Shown one piece after another: positions 20,547 through 29,702 of a stretch of DNA of 64,000 nucleotides (its first letter is position 1; the number at the start of each line of letters is the position of its first letter). Below the pieces are notes generated by a model. That model searched no databases. It was not told where the DNA came from and saw nothing but the letters and a program-made list of their open reading frames with translations. A program made the position numbers and the translations under genes. The stretch comes from Mycobacterium colombiense (lineage in GTDB: Bacteria > Actinomycetota > Actinomycetes > Mycobacteriales > Mycobacteriaceae), in contig NZ_QMEU01000007.1 in the NCBI RefSeq assembly GCF_003284975.1, forward strand, positions 1 through 64,000, given 5' to 3'.

Positions 20547-21938
20547 TTACAGCAGCTCCAAACGTCGGGCCATGTCGGAGGCGAACACCCGCAGGGGGTC
20601 GGCCTTGCGGCGTATCGCGATCCATTCGTCGATGCGCGGATACATGGCGTGGAAGGTTTCTGCGCTCACCCGGGAATCCTTAGCGGTGTAGACCCTTCCG
20701 CCGAATTCCAGGACGCGCCGGTCGAGTTCGTTGAGGAACTCGTTGATCCCCGGCTTGTTGGGGAAGTCCATGGCGACGTTCCAGCCGGCCATCGGGAAAC
20801 TCAGCGGCGCGCGGTTGCCTGGGCCGAAGAGCTTGAACACGTTGAGCGCCGAGTAGTGCCCGCTGGTCTGGATCCACCGGATGATGGCCTTGAATTCGTC
20901 CATAGCGTCCGGCGGAACCAGGAATTGGTGTTGGGCGAAACCCCTTGGCCCGTAAGCATTATTCCAGCCGCTGACCAGGTCCAGCATGTGATAGAACTGC
21001 GACAGGTTCTGGATCTTGCCGCTGTAGGTGCCGCCCAGCCGGTAATACACCTCGCCGATCGCCATGAACGACAGCTTGTTCATCGCGCTGACGGGAAACA
21101 CGTCCGGCACCGTCAACAGCTGCGGCGCATCGAATTTCAGCGGGTTCTTGGCCAGCTTCTTGGGTAGCTGGTCCAGCTTGGCCAGGCTGCCCCGGCTGAC
21201 CGCGGCGCGGCCCAGCTTCGGTGGCGGGCTGATCAGGTCGAACCAGGCGCTGGAGTAGGTGTAGTTGGCTTCGCTGCCGTCGAGGTGAACGGCGACCGTC
21301 TCGTCGAGGTCCTTGGTGGCGATGCCGTCGGCGACGAAATACGCCGTCTCCGTCGGAGTCATGGCGATGGTGGCGCGCAGCACGATCCCGGTCAGGCCGT
21401 TGCCTCCGACGGTCGCCCAGAACAGCTCAGCGTCCTCCCCGTCGGGGGTGATGGTGCGGACGGTGCCGTCGGCCATGAGCAGGTCCATCGAGCGGACGTG
21501 GTTACCGAAGCTGCCCGCGCTGTGGTGGTTCTTGCCGTGGATGTCGCAGGCGATCGCGCCGCCGACGGTGACCTGGCGGGTTCCCGGCAGCACCGGGACC
21601 CAGAGCCCGAACGGCAGCGCGGCCTTCATCAACTGGTCCAGGCTGACCCCGGCCTCAACGTCGACCAGCCGGGTGTCGGCGTTGATCGAGTGGATGCGGC
21701 TGAGCCCGGTCATGTCGATCACCAGGCCGCCGCCGTTTTGGGCGTTGTCGCCGTAGGAGCGGCCCAGGCCCCGGGCGATCACGCCCCGGCCCTTGGGGTC
21801 GTCCGAGTCGGCCACCCGGGCCACGGCCTTCGCGATCACCTCGGGATCGCGGGTGGAGAGCACCTGGGCCACCGACGGCGCGGTGCGCCCGAAGCCCATC
21901 AACTGGGCGGGCTTGGTCACTGGATCGGTGCTCGACAT
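20547..21938 (-). CDS. dprE1: Decaprenylphosphoryl-beta-D-ribose oxidase DprE1 (Ala at the Cys387 site)
   Basis: FAD enzyme of 463 residues from ATG 21938 (M. tuberculosis 461); the frame remains open to 22274 but overlaps the GtrA-like gene. It oxidises the ribose 2-hydroxyl of decaprenyl-phospho-ribose. FAD-binding residues [15 protein letters not shown] and [14 protein letters not shown] are present. The residue equivalent to Cys387, the covalent target of benzothiazinones, is Ala389 (GWNVAMDFP, codon GCC at 20772-20774). The C-terminus aligns residue for residue with the M. tuberculosis enzyme. Confidence 0.97.
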   Translation of the reverse strand: MSSTDPVTKPAQLMGFGRTAPSVAQVLSTRDPEVIAKAVARVADSDDPKGRGVIARGLGRSYGDNAQNGGGLVIDMTGLSRIHSINADTRLVDVEAGVSLDQLMKAALPFGLWVPVLPGTRQVTVGGAIACDIHGKNHHSAGSFGNHVRSMDLLMADGTVRTITPDGEDAELFWATVGGNGLTGIVLRATIAMTPTETAYFVADGIATKDLDETVAVHLDGSEANYTYSSAWFDLISPPPKLGRAAVSRGSLAKLDQLPKKLAKNPLKFDAPQLLTVPDVFPVSAMNKLSFMAIGEVYYRLGGTYSGKIQNLSQFYHMLDLVSGWNNAYGPRGFAQHQFLVPPDAMDEFKAIIRWIQTSGHYSALNVFKLFGPGNRAPLSFPMAGWNVAMDFPNKPGINEFLNELDRRVLEFGGRVYTAKDSRVSAETFHAMYPRIDEWIAIRRKADPLRVFASDMARRLELL

Positions 21939-21970
21939 CGTCAAAGAGGGTACCGCCTGCCGATGGCGGC

Positions 21971-22405
21971 TCAGCGGATGCGGAAGATTACGGCCCGCTG
22001 CACCACAAAGTTGATCACCGTCGCGGTGCCCTGGGCGATCACGAATGCGACCAGCGGCGCCCACCCCCGGTAGTGCAGCAACGTCAGGCACAGGTGGTTG
22101 AGCCCGACCTGGACCGCGAACGTGACGGCGTAGAGAACCATGACCGCGACGAACCGGGCGGTACTGGGAGTCGCCTGGAAGGTCCAGCGGCGGTTGATCA
22201 GGTAGGCGGTGATGGTGCCGACGATGAAGCTGGTGGCCTTGGACAGGTCGACCTGGACGCCCAGGCCCTTCCACAGCAGCAGGTAGAGCCCGAAGTCCAC
22301 GATCCCCGCCAGGCCACCGGTGACGACGAACCGGATGACCTGCGTGGTCAGGGGCAAGCCCGGGCGCACGTCCTCGGACGCGGAATCGGGCAGCGGGGCA
22401 ACCAT
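21971..22405 (-). CDS. GtrA-like membrane protein, Rv3789 homologue
   Basis: 144 residues with four predicted membrane helices (GtrA family): [21 protein letters not shown], a second with [18 protein letters not shown], then two more ending FVVQRAVIF. Rv3789 has been proposed to flip decaprenyl-phospho-arabinose or to act as an anchor for AftA; the role is not settled. It is the first gene of the dprE1-dprE2-aftA-embC run and has a leaderless promoter (TAGACT seven bases before ATG). Confidence 0.9.
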   Translation of the reverse strand: MVAPLPDSASEDVRPGLPLTTQVIRFVVTGGLAGIVDFGLYLLLWKGLGVQVDLSKATSFIVGTITAYLINRRWTFQATPSTARFVAVMVLYAVTFAVQVGLNHLCLTLLHYRGWAPLVAFVIAQGTATVINFVVQRAVIFRIR

Positions 22406-22412
22406 CGAGGGG

Positions 22413-22418
22413 AGTCTA
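22413..22418 (-). promoter_or_regulatory. -10 box heading the arabinan operon
   Basis: TAGACT on the minus strand, seven bases before the ATG of the GtrA-like gene. Probably drives that gene with dprE1, dprE2, aftA and embC as one leaderless transcript. Confidence 0.5.
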
Positions 22419-22448
22419 ACGGGGCCGCCGGGCTTTTCCCGGCGAGCG

Positions 22449-22928
22449 TCAGCGGGGCAGCTTGACCGAGATCAACTCGACCTGGTTCTCGCCCTGCGGC
22501 GTCGAATAGGTGACCGTGTCGCCGGGTTTGCGGCCGGCCAGGGCCTGGGCCAGCGGACTGCGCGCGGTCAACGTCTCACCCTCCCCGCCGACGGGAGTCT
22601 CCTCGACGATGGAGATCACCTGCATCGTGACCACTTCACCATCGGCGAACCGCAGCGTCACCTCGGTGCCGCCGGGCAGCGTCTCCGACGCGTCGGTGTC
22701 CGACGGCCCGGCCCGCAGGCGCCGGTCCAATTCGGCGATCCGGTCGGTGAGCACCACCAGTTCCTCCGCACGCTGGATCGCCTCGGCCGCGTCACCGTGG
22801 TCGCCCACCATCCCGCGGTCGTTCTTGACCTCGGCCTCGAGGCGCTCGCGCCGTTGCCGTAGCCGGTCCAGCTCCGCTTCGAGGTTGTTCCGCGCGGCGT
22901 CCGCTGCCGATGGGACCTTTTTGCTCAC
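22449..22928 (-). CDS. Gre-like transcription factor, Rv3788 homologue
   Basis: 159 residues from GTG 22928 (Shine-Dalgarno AAAGGT); an open extension to 23000 lacks a site. The N-terminal half is a long coiled coil (residues about 10-80) and the C-terminal half is the FKBP-like GreA/GreB domain ([27 protein letters not shown]). Rv3788 has been reported to bind the secondary channel of RNA polymerase and inhibit transcription instead of rescuing it. The basic-acidic coiled-coil tip carries [16 protein letters not shown]. Single gene between the arabinan and galactan sets. Confidence 0.88.
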   Translation of the reverse strand: MSKKVPSAADAARNNLEAELDRLRQRRERLEAEVKNDRGMVGDHGDAAEAIQRAEELVVLTDRIAELDRRLRAGPSDTDASETLPGGTEVTLRFADGEVVTMQVISIVEETPVGGEGETLTARSPLAQALAGRKPGDTVTYSTPQGENQVELISVKLPR

Positions 22929-23000
22929 GTCGGTGGACCTTTCGACCGGTTGCTCAGGTGGCGTTCCAGTGTGACACCACGACGAGGCCCCCGCCACCAC

Positions 23001-24425
23001 CTAGAACGGCGGCGGATCGTTGTTGTTGGGCGCCAAGCGATCGGCGTCGCGCGCCGCCAGGGTACCGATGCGCGCTTCGTTGATGGCGCGCTCCCGGCGC
23101 ACCCGGGCGGCGCGGTCCTGTTCCCGGGTTCGTTGCCGGACTGGCATCATGACTCCGCGATCTCCGGTCGGCGAAGGCTGTTCGGCGGGTGGCGCAAGCA
23201 CGCCCGTCGGGGTCGACAGCGCCGGAAAGTACAGGCCGCCAAGGGCTTTGGTGACATGGGTCTGGCCAGAAGGTGACGTCCACTCCACGGTGCCGTCCGG
23301 CAGCTGCCTGTCGCTCCAGCCCGTCCAGAACGTCTTGAGCAGATGGTGGTACCGGCAGAGCAACTTGAGGTTGGACGGATGCGTGGGGCCGAGCGGAAAC
23401 GGCACCGTATGGTCGATGTCGCAGCCGTCGGCCGGGGCGTCGCAACCCGGGAATCGGCAGGTCAGATCCCGGAATCGAATGAATTCGGCCAGGGGCGTCG
23501 AGGGCCGATAGCCGGCTTCCGCGCGGTCCGGCGGTAGTGCCAAGGGCTTATGTTTGGCGACACCGGCGAGGTCGCGCAGCAACGCCGCCGGCAACGGACC
23601 GAACCCGGACACATACCCGGGAGCGTGCGATTCGCCGTTGATCGCGGACCGTTCGGCCAACACGTGGATCACCACGCTGGTGTTCGACGGTCTCTGTGCC
23701 GCTGGACAATCCGGAGCGCCGCAGGAGCAGCGCAGCAAGTCCGACCCGGCTGCCAGGGCCCCCAGCGCGTCGGCGCGGCGCTGGGCCTTGGTACGGGGGT
23801 CCTCGCGGCACACCGTCGCGGCAATGGCGTCCAGTTTGCGGTCCAACGCCGCCCCGTCGGTGGCCGCCAGTTGCGCCCACACCGCGGCCAGCCCCGGGCT
23901 GGTGGTGTCGATCTCGACATAACGATCCTGGGTGCGCTGGCCCGGCACGCGCAGCCCGGCAGGGTCGACCCGCGCCACCCACATGTCGATGCGCTCAACG
24001 AGCTTCGGACCCGACAGCCGCAGCCAACCTCGCGCGTGCCGGGCAACCGCGGCGTCGAGCCGAGCGATCAGCTCGGCGTCTTCGATGAGCTCGCTGCGAT
24101 AGACCAGTGCCGCCATCACGCGGAAGTCGATGTCGCCGCGTGCGAACACCTCAGCCACCCGGGGCAACCGCTCACGCAGCGCGATCGCGTACCGCAGCCG
24201 ACCCGCGGCCCGCCCGCGACTGATCCGCAACGCCGCGGCGACTTCGGCGACCACATTTTCGTGTCCGTCGACGGCCCAATTGAAACGATCCGCATCATCG
24301 GCCGGCGCTCGCCGCGCATACAACTCGCCGATGGCCGCCAGCTCGCGCGCGCATTGCGCATTCTGCGAGCGCGCCGCGTCCGACAGGACGTCGACCACCT
24401 CGGCGTCGGCCAGGCCATCGAACAT
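23001..24425 (-). CDS. 13E12-repeat / DUF222 HNH nuclease-like protein
   Basis: 474 residues: DUF222 domain over roughly residues 30-270, then an HNH motif near 330-370 (TCRFPGCDAPADGCDIDHTVP, then LKLLCRYHH). This is the mycobacterial REP13E12 family. Its molecular role is unknown; the HNH residues look intact. It is dispersed and repetitive in mycobacteria and some copies are phage attachment sites. Here it stands where M. tuberculosis has Rv3784-Rv3787c. The ATG at 24425 has a -10 box TACAGT seven bases upstream. Confidence 0.88.
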   Translation of the reverse strand: MFDGLADAEVVDVLSDAARSQNAQCARELAAIGELYARRAPADDADRFNWAVDGHENVVAEVAAALRISRGRAAGRLRYAIALRERLPRVAEVFARGDIDFRVMAALVYRSELIEDAELIARLDAAVARHARGWLRLSGPKLVERIDMWVARVDPAGLRVPGQRTQDRYVEIDTTSPGLAAVWAQLAATDGAALDRKLDAIAATVCREDPRTKAQRRADALGALAAGSDLLRCSCGAPDCPAAQRPSNTSVVIHVLAERSAINGESHAPGYVSGFGPLPAALLRDLAGVAKHKPLALPPDRAEAGYRPSTPLAEFIRFRDLTCRFPGCDAPADGCDIDHTVPFPLGPTHPSNLKLLCRYHHLLKTFWTGWSDRQLPDGTVEWTSPSGQTHVTKALGGLYFPALSTPTGVLAPPAEQPSPTGDRGVMMPVRQRTREQDRAARVRRERAINEARIGTLAARDADRLAPNNNDPPPF

Positions 24426-24432
24426 ACATTCG

Positions 24433-24438
24433 ACTGTA
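24433..24438 (-). promoter_or_regulatory. -10 box of the 13E12 gene (leaderless)
   Basis: TACAGT on the minus strand followed by seven bases and the ATG of the DUF222/HNH gene. Confidence 0.4.
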
Positions 24439-24495
24439 GCGCCCGCGCCGACGTCCCGCCCCCGGGCAATTCCGGGCTGTGGATAACCTCGGCCG

Positions 24496-25326
24496 CTACA
24501 CCCAGTACGGCACCCGGGCCCGATACTGGCGCATCGCGAAGGCGGCCAGCAGCCAGCCGACGGCGGTCAGCACCAGCACCACGGCCCAGTGCCGCAGTTC
24601 CTGATGCGAGCCCAGCAAAGGGGCGCGCACGATGTCGAGGTAGTGCAGCAGGGGGTTGAGTTCGACGATCTTCGACCAGCGCCCCGCGCCCTGCTGCCGC
24701 AGGGTGTCGTCGTTCCAGATGATCGGCGTCATGAAGAACAGCAGCTGCACGATCGAGAACAGCAGCGGGCCGATGTCGCGGTAGCGGGTGGCGAGGATGC
24801 CGAAACACAGTGACACCCAGATGCAGTTCAGCACGATCAGCGCCAGCGCGGGGAGCACCGAAAGGTCGGCCCACGACCAGGGTTTGGGGAAGATCATCGC
24901 GATGACGACGTAGATGACGATGTTGTGCGCGAACAGGATCAGCTGGCGCCACACCAGCCGGTAGACGTGCACGCTCAGCGGCGTGGGCAACTGCTTGATC
25001 AGACCCTCGTTGGCGACGAAGACGTCGGCACCCTCCAGGATGGCGGCGTTGATCAGGTTCCAAATGATCAGCCCCAGGGTGACGTACGGCAGATGCACCG
25101 ACAGCTCGAGATGAAACAGCTTGGAGTACAAGCCGCCCATCGCGACGGCGGTGGTACCGGTCGCGATGGTGATCCAGAACGGCCCCAGCACCGAACGCCG
25201 GTAGCGCTGCTTGATGTCCTGCCAGCCCAGGTGCAGCCACAGCTCGTGGCGGCGAAAGCCGTCGACGAGATCGCCGCGGGCGCGGGTGAAGGTGCGCGAC
25301 TGTGCCGCCGCGTCGACGAACGTCAC
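24496..25326 (-). CDS. wzm: Galactan ABC exporter permease Wzm
   Basis: 276 residues from GTG 25326, preceded by GGGAGG and overlapping the glfT1 stop by four bases (GTGA). ABC-2 type permease with six hydrophobic segments after an N-terminal amphipathic stretch (WQDIKQRYRRSVLGPFW). With Wzt it moves the lipid-linked galactan precursor to the outside of the membrane; the M. tuberculosis equivalent is Rv3783 (rfbD). Operon order wzt-glfT1-wzm-like coupling suggests synthesis and export are produced in step. An upstream open extension to 25452 belongs to glfT1 DNA. Confidence 0.93.
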   Translation of the reverse strand: MTFVDAAAQSRTFTRARGDLVDGFRRHELWLHLGWQDIKQRYRRSVLGPFWITIATGTTAVAMGGLYSKLFHLELSVHLPYVTLGLIIWNLINAAILEGADVFVANEGLIKQLPTPLSVHVYRLVWRQLILFAHNIVIYVVIAMIFPKPWSWADLSVLPALALIVLNCIWVSLCFGILATRYRDIGPLLFSIVQLLFFMTPIIWNDDTLRQQGAGRWSKIVELNPLLHYLDIVRAPLLGSHQELRHWAVVLVLTAVGWLLAAFAMRQYRARVPYWV

Positions 25327-26243
25327 CGGGAACCTCCCGCATCGTACTTCCCGAACCGCTCGCGACGCCCCAAGCGCCGCAACCGGATCCATTCGGCCAG
25401 GCCGCGCGGGTCGCGACGGGCCACCAGGAAGAACCAGCCGAACCGGACCCACTCCTGCACCACCAACTTGCGCAGGCCGGGCTGCGACAACAGGTAACCG
25501 CGGTTGCGGTAGGTGTAGAACCGCTTGGTGGGGTTGTCGGGATACTGGGTGTGCATCCGGCCGCCCAGAATCGGCCGGAACTCATCGGATCCGCAGGGAT
25601 GCAGGTAGATGGTGTCCAGACAGGTCCCGAACGGCAGGCCAGAGCGAACCAGCCGGCGATGCATCTCGACCTCGTCGCCCCGGATGAACAGCCGCAGATC
25701 CGGGACGCCGACCGCTTCCAGGGTGGCGGCCCGAAACAACGCCCCGTTGAACAGCGACGCGATCCCGGGCAGCAGGTCCTGACCCGCCTCGGTGCGCAAT
25801 TCGCTTGCGCGCCTGCGCCATACCAGGCCGCGCCGCAGCGGAAACGCGAGCCGTTCCGGGTCGTCGGAGTTGCACACCATCGGTGAGACTTCGGCCAGGC
25901 CGTACTTCTCGGCGCAGGCCAGCAGGGTGGCCAGCACGCCCGAATCCTGCGGGCGCCCGTCGTCGTCGGCCAGCCACACCCAGTCGGCGCCCTGGGCCAG
26001 CGCGTGCAGCATGCCCAGCGCGAAACCCCCTGCGCCGCCGAGGTTTCGGCGTGACGCCAGGTAGGTGGTGGGGATCGGCTGGCCGGCCACCAGGTCGCCG
26101 ACCCTGCCGTCGCCGGAAAAATCGTTGTCCACCACGATCAGGTGATCGGGCAGCCGGGTCTGGGTGCTCAGCACATCGAGCGACTTGGCCAGCTCGTCGG
26201 GGCGCCGGTGGGTGACGACGACGGCGAAGACGGTCTCACTCAT
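25323..26243 (-). CDS. glfT1: Galactofuranosyltransferase GlfT1
   Basis: GT2 glycosyltransferase of 306 residues (M. tuberculosis 304) that adds the first galactofuranose units to decaprenyl-diphospho-GlcNAc-rhamnose, starting galactan. The nucleotide-binding start VFAVVVTHRRPDEL, metal motif WLADDDG and the acceptor region RGDEVEMHRRL are visible. The ATG 26243 overlaps the wzt stop (ATGA), and its own stop overlaps the wzm start. A longer reading to 26375 is excluded because it lies inside wzt. Confidence 0.95.
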   Translation of the reverse strand: MSETVFAVVVTHRRPDELAKSLDVLSTQTRLPDHLIVVDNDFSGDGRVGDLVAGQPIPTTYLASRRNLGGAGGFALGMLHALAQGADWVWLADDDGRPQDSGVLATLLACAEKYGLAEVSPMVCNSDDPERLAFPLRRGLVWRRRASELRTEAGQDLLPGIASLFNGALFRAATLEAVGVPDLRLFIRGDEVEMHRRLVRSGLPFGTCLDTIYLHPCGSDEFRPILGGRMHTQYPDNPTKRFYTYRNRGYLLSQPGLRKLVVQEWVRFGWFFLVARRDPRGLAEWIRLRRLGRRERFGKYDAGGSR

Positions 26244-27040
26244 CCCGCGGCGGTCTCTTCCAGCACCTCGCGGACGTGCCGGGCCGCGTCTTCGCCTTCG
26301 TACGCGCGCACCACGTCTTCGATGCCGCCCGACATGCGGATGACGCCGTGATCGATCCACATCGCCGTCTTGCACAGCCGGGCCAGGAATTCATTGGAAT
26401 GGCTGGCGAACACCAGGATTCCGGAGCGCTCCACCAGACTCTGCAACCGCGACTGCGCCTTCTTCAAGAAGTCGGCGTCCACCGCCCCGAGGCCCTCGTC
26501 GAGCAGCAGGATCTCGGGGTCGATGCTGGTGACCACGCCCATCGCCAGCCGGACACGCATGCCGGTGGAATAGGTGCGCAGCGGCATCGACAGGTAGTCG
26601 CCCAGTTCGGTGAACTCGGCGATCTCATCGACCTTGGCCAGCATCTGTTTGCGCGTCTGGCCCAGGAACAGGCCGCGAATGATGATGTTCTCGTAACCCG
26701 AGATCTCCGGGTCCATGCCGACCCCGAGATCGAAGACCGGCGCGACCCGGCCGGTGACCTGCGCCCACCCCCGGGTGGGTTCGTAGATGCCCGAAAGTAG
26801 GCGCAGCAGAGTCGATTTGCCCGCCCCGTTGTGGCCCACCAGCCCCACCCGGTCACCCAGCTCGAGGGACATCGTGATGTCGCGCAGCGCTTCGACCACC
26901 ACCACGTTGGAGCTGTTGCGGCCGATCGTGCCGCCGGCCTTGCCCAGGAAGGCCTTCTTCAACGAACGCGACTTCGCATCGAAGATGGGAAATTCCACCC
27001 ATGCGTTGTGCGTCTCGATGTGAGGACCCGACACCGTCAA
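26240..27040 (-). CDS. wzt: Galactan ABC exporter ATPase Wzt
   Basis: ABC ATPase of 266 residues (M. tuberculosis Rv3781/rfbE, 273). Walker A GHNGAGKST at residues 69-77, signature YSTGMRVRLAMG, Walker B EILLLDEGLGAVD, H-loop FASHSNE. It powers the Wzm channel for lipid-linked galactan export. No extra C-terminal carbohydrate-binding domain is present, unlike O-antigen Wzt proteins. First gene of the wzt-glfT1-wzm operon, 14 bases from the bpa stop. Confidence 0.94.
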   Translation of the reverse strand: MTVSGPHIETHNAWVEFPIFDAKSRSLKKAFLGKAGGTIGRNSSNVVVVEALRDITMSLELGDRVGLVGHNGAGKSTLLRLLSGIYEPTRGWAQVTGRVAPVFDLGVGMDPEISGYENIIIRGLFLGQTRKQMLAKVDEIAEFTELGDYLSMPLRTYSTGMRVRLAMGVVTSIDPEILLLDEGLGAVDADFLKKAQSRLQSLVERSGILVFASHSNEFLARLCKTAMWIDHGVIRMSGGIEDVVRAYEGEDAARHVREVLEETAAG

Positions 27041-27054
27041 CTACTCGAGTTCGC

Positions 27055-27564
27055 TTACAGGTACTGACCGTGCCCGGGCGCGCCACCGGGCTTACCGATG
27101 CCCGGCGGCAGCGCGCCCTGGCGCATTTTTTCCAGCTGTGCGCGGGCGGCCATCTGCTGGGCGAACAGCGCGGTCTGGATGCCGTGGAACAGTCCTTCCA
27201 GCCAGCCGACCAACTGTGCCTGCGCGATCCGCAATTCGGCGTCGGACGGCGCCGCGTCCTCGTTGAAGGGCAGGGTCAGGCGGTCCAGCTCCTCGCGCAA
27301 CTCCGGCGCCAGGCCCTCCTCCAGTTCGCGGATGCTGGTCGCGTGGATCTCGCGCAGCCGGTTACGGCTGGCCTCGTCGAGCGGTGCGGCGCGCACCTCC
27401 TCGAGCAGTTGCTTGATCATGGTCCCGATCCGCATCACCTTGGCCGGCTGCTCCACCAGGTCGGTCAGGGAACGCTCGTCGGCGTCGTCGTCGGCTAGCG
27501 CCATCATCCGCGGGTCGACGCCGCCGATGATTTCGACGCCGTCGTCATCGTTGCGGGTACTCAA
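27055..27564 (-). CDS. bpa: Bacterial proteasome activator Bpa (PafE)
   Basis: 169 residues from TTG 27564; this start aligns with the LSTxxDDDxVExIGG start of Rv3780, and AAAGGA lies 12 bases upstream. All-helical bundle that forms a 12-mer ring and opens the 20S proteasome gate without ATP, for example to degrade HspR. The C-terminus is GQYL, the known gate-opening motif. An open extension to 27642 overlaps the next gene and has no support. Confidence 0.92.
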   Translation of the reverse strand: MSTRNDDDGVEIIGGVDPRMMALADDDADERSLTDLVEQPAKVMRIGTMIKQLLEEVRAAPLDEASRNRLREIHATSIRELEEGLAPELREELDRLTLPFNEDAAPSDAELRIAQAQLVGWLEGLFHGIQTALFAQQMAARAQLEKMRQGALPPGIGKPGGAPGHGQYL

Positions 27565-27586
27565 CTCTTCACACCATCCTTTGGGA

Positions 27587-29584
27587 CTATGAGTGGGGCG
27601 TCGCGCCGGTTCCGCGCCATTCATAAATTCGGGCACCGCCATTGTCGTAGATCAGCGCCCACGACTTCGACTTATCCAGTGACACTAGTCCTTCGGGTAC
27701 GGCGAACCCCCGGACAGTCGGCGTGCTCGTGTAGATGTACCGAACATTGAGCGCTTTGATCGCCTCGAGGACCCGCGGATCGGAATCGCCTTTGCGGGCC
27801 GAGGTCCAGAAAATGTACCGGTTGGGACCCGGCCCCATCTGTTGCGGGTAGTCGTAGTGGGTCCACAGCGGATGCAGGTCGGCGACGGCGTACATCCAGG
27901 CCGTGCCGTCCGTGTTGGCGTTGCCGATCAGCGTCTCGTGCGCGCCGGGCAGCTTGGCCAGATAGGCCATCGCCATCAGATCGCGCTGGTCGATCATCAC
28001 CGAGTCGTACTTGTCGCCGAACAACACGATGTGCCGATAGAGGTAGTGGCGGCCGGTGAGCACGGTGGCCGCCACCAGCAGCGCCGCGGTGGCCGCGATC
28101 CACAGCGGGGCCGGGCCGAGGCGCCGATCGCTTGCCAGGGACGGTCTGACCCGGGCGGCCACTCGTTTCGCGACGCCGACGACGCCGACGACGATCGTGA
28201 ACAGCGCGACGCCGGCCATCGGCTCCAGCAGCAGGGTGATGGCCGCCGAGATCCGGCGCGGATCTTTGTAGAAGAACTCGCCGAACATCCCGGCCACCGC
28301 ACCGACCGGACCGCCGAGCGGCGTTCCCGCGTCGACGTCGACCACCACGAGCAGCAGCCAGACCGCCAGCGGCCACCAGATCCTCTTGTAGGCGAAGAGC
28401 AGGCCGCCGATGATCGCGAGCGCCATGAGCCCGTACTGGTACGGGAAGTCGTTGAGGTGCCGGGAGTGCTGGAAGACCGCGTCGAACAATCCCCGCTTTT
28501 TGCTGAGGTGGGTCAGAAAGGAATGCCCCGCGATGATGTCTTCCTGTCCCTGGACGCTGATGAACTGCGGCAGCAGGATCAATCCGGTCAGCACCGCGAC
28601 GCAGGCCAGCGCGACGAAATCGGCCACCCTGCCGCGCACCGGATGCCACAGCGCATCGATCACCCACCAGGCCACCAGGAACAACAACACGATCACGCCG
28701 CCGGTGATGTGCACGGACATGACTCCCACCCAGGCCAGCACGGCCGCCGGGATGCGGTCGCGGTGTCGCAGCGTGGAGGCGATCAGGACGAACGCGGGCA
28801 CCGCGACCCCGTAGGCGGCCAGGTTGGGCATCGCGGCGACGCCGAATTCGACGTAGGGGATCGCGGTGAACGACGCGGACAGCGCGGCCGCGGTGGCCGC
28901 CGCCCCGGCGCAGCGCCACTCGGTGGTGCGCGACCGCAGCAGATGCCAGGTCAGCATCGCCGCGCTGGTGGGGAACAGCCACACCGATGCGGCAACTGAG
29001 CTCAGCGTGTAGCCGGTCGTGGGCGCCGCCCCGGTCAGCTGGCAGAACACCGCGATCAGCGCGTGGAACACCGACGGGTAGTACAGCGTCTTATGGGTCT
29101 CGACGTTGCGCAGCTCGCCCATGTGCGTCGACGACGCCTGGCCGGTGTCCAGGATGAACCGCACCTCGTTGGCGTGCCAGACGGCGTCCCAGGTGCTCGG
29201 GATGGTCTGCCAATGGGCGGCCAGCCCTCGGTAGGCGGCCCACATGACGAGCAGGCCCCCCAGCGCCACTCCGGCCCCCACCGTGATGGCCGGCCACCGG
29301 CTGACCCCGCGGGCCTCGGCGTCGCGGTCGCGGTAGCGGGCGAGCAGCAGCGCTAAACCGGTCATCAGCAGGCACACCACGACCAGCGCCGCCAGCGCCG
29401 TCCACCCGTTCCACGGAATTCCGATGGCACCAAACGGAATAATGGCAAGTGCGACCACGCCGTAGGTCAGCGCCGGGCCGACCGCGACAGCGACCGGCCA
29501 CGACAACTGACTGATACGTGCGATGATCGCCCCGGGCGCTATCAGCAAGAACAATGCAATGAGCGTTCCGAACCAGAGCCCCAC
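27587..29584 (-). CDS. GT-C membrane glycosyltransferase, Rv3779 homologue
   Basis: 665 residues from GTG 29584 (M. tuberculosis 666); the frame is open to 29926 but that overlaps the divergent gene. About 12 hydrophobic segments lie in residues 1-500, with the luminal loop containing [17 protein letters not shown], followed by a periplasmic domain. Rv3779 has been reported to transfer galactosamine from polyprenyl-phosphate to the arabinan of arabinogalactan. Divergent from the desulfurase-like gene; the 118 bases between them hold both promoters. Confidence 0.88.
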   Translation of the reverse strand: MGLWFGTLIALFLLIAPGAIIARISQLSWPVAVAVGPALTYGVVALAIIPFGAIGIPWNGWTALAALVVVCLLMTGLALLLARYRDRDAEARGVSRWPAITVGAGVALGGLLVMWAAYRGLAAHWQTIPSTWDAVWHANEVRFILDTGQASSTHMGELRNVETHKTLYYPSVFHALIAVFCQLTGAAPTTGYTLSSVAASVWLFPTSAAMLTWHLLRSRTTEWRCAGAAATAAALSASFTAIPYVEFGVAAMPNLAAYGVAVPAFVLIASTLRHRDRIPAAVLAWVGVMSVHITGGVIVLLFLVAWWVIDALWHPVRGRVADFVALACVAVLTGLILLPQFISVQGQEDIIAGHSFLTHLSKKRGLFDAVFQHSRHLNDFPYQYGLMALAIIGGLLFAYKRIWWPLAVWLLLVVVDVDAGTPLGGPVGAVAGMFGEFFYKDPRRISAAITLLLEPMAGVALFTIVVGVVGVAKRVAARVRPSLASDRRLGPAPLWIAATAALLVAATVLTGRHYLYRHIVLFGDKYDSVMIDQRDLMAMAYLAKLPGAHETLIGNANTDGTAWMYAVADLHPLWTHYDYPQQMGPGPNRYIFWTSARKGDSDPRVLEAIKALNVRYIYTSTPTVRGFAVPEGLVSLDKSKSWALIYDNGGARIYEWRGTGATPHS

Positions 29585-29702
29585 TCGACTAGTATGGCTG
29601 GCCGGGTGCCCTGGCTCGGGAGGCCACCGACTGGCCGGAACGTCTGTGGCACCCGCTACCGTCACAGTTTCGCAAAAAAGCGGAAGCTCTAAGGTGGCCC
29701 AC

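Noticed and set aside
21939..22274. N-terminal extension of dprE1
   Set aside because: It would overlap the GtrA-like gene; the ATG at 21938 gives the right length and alignment.
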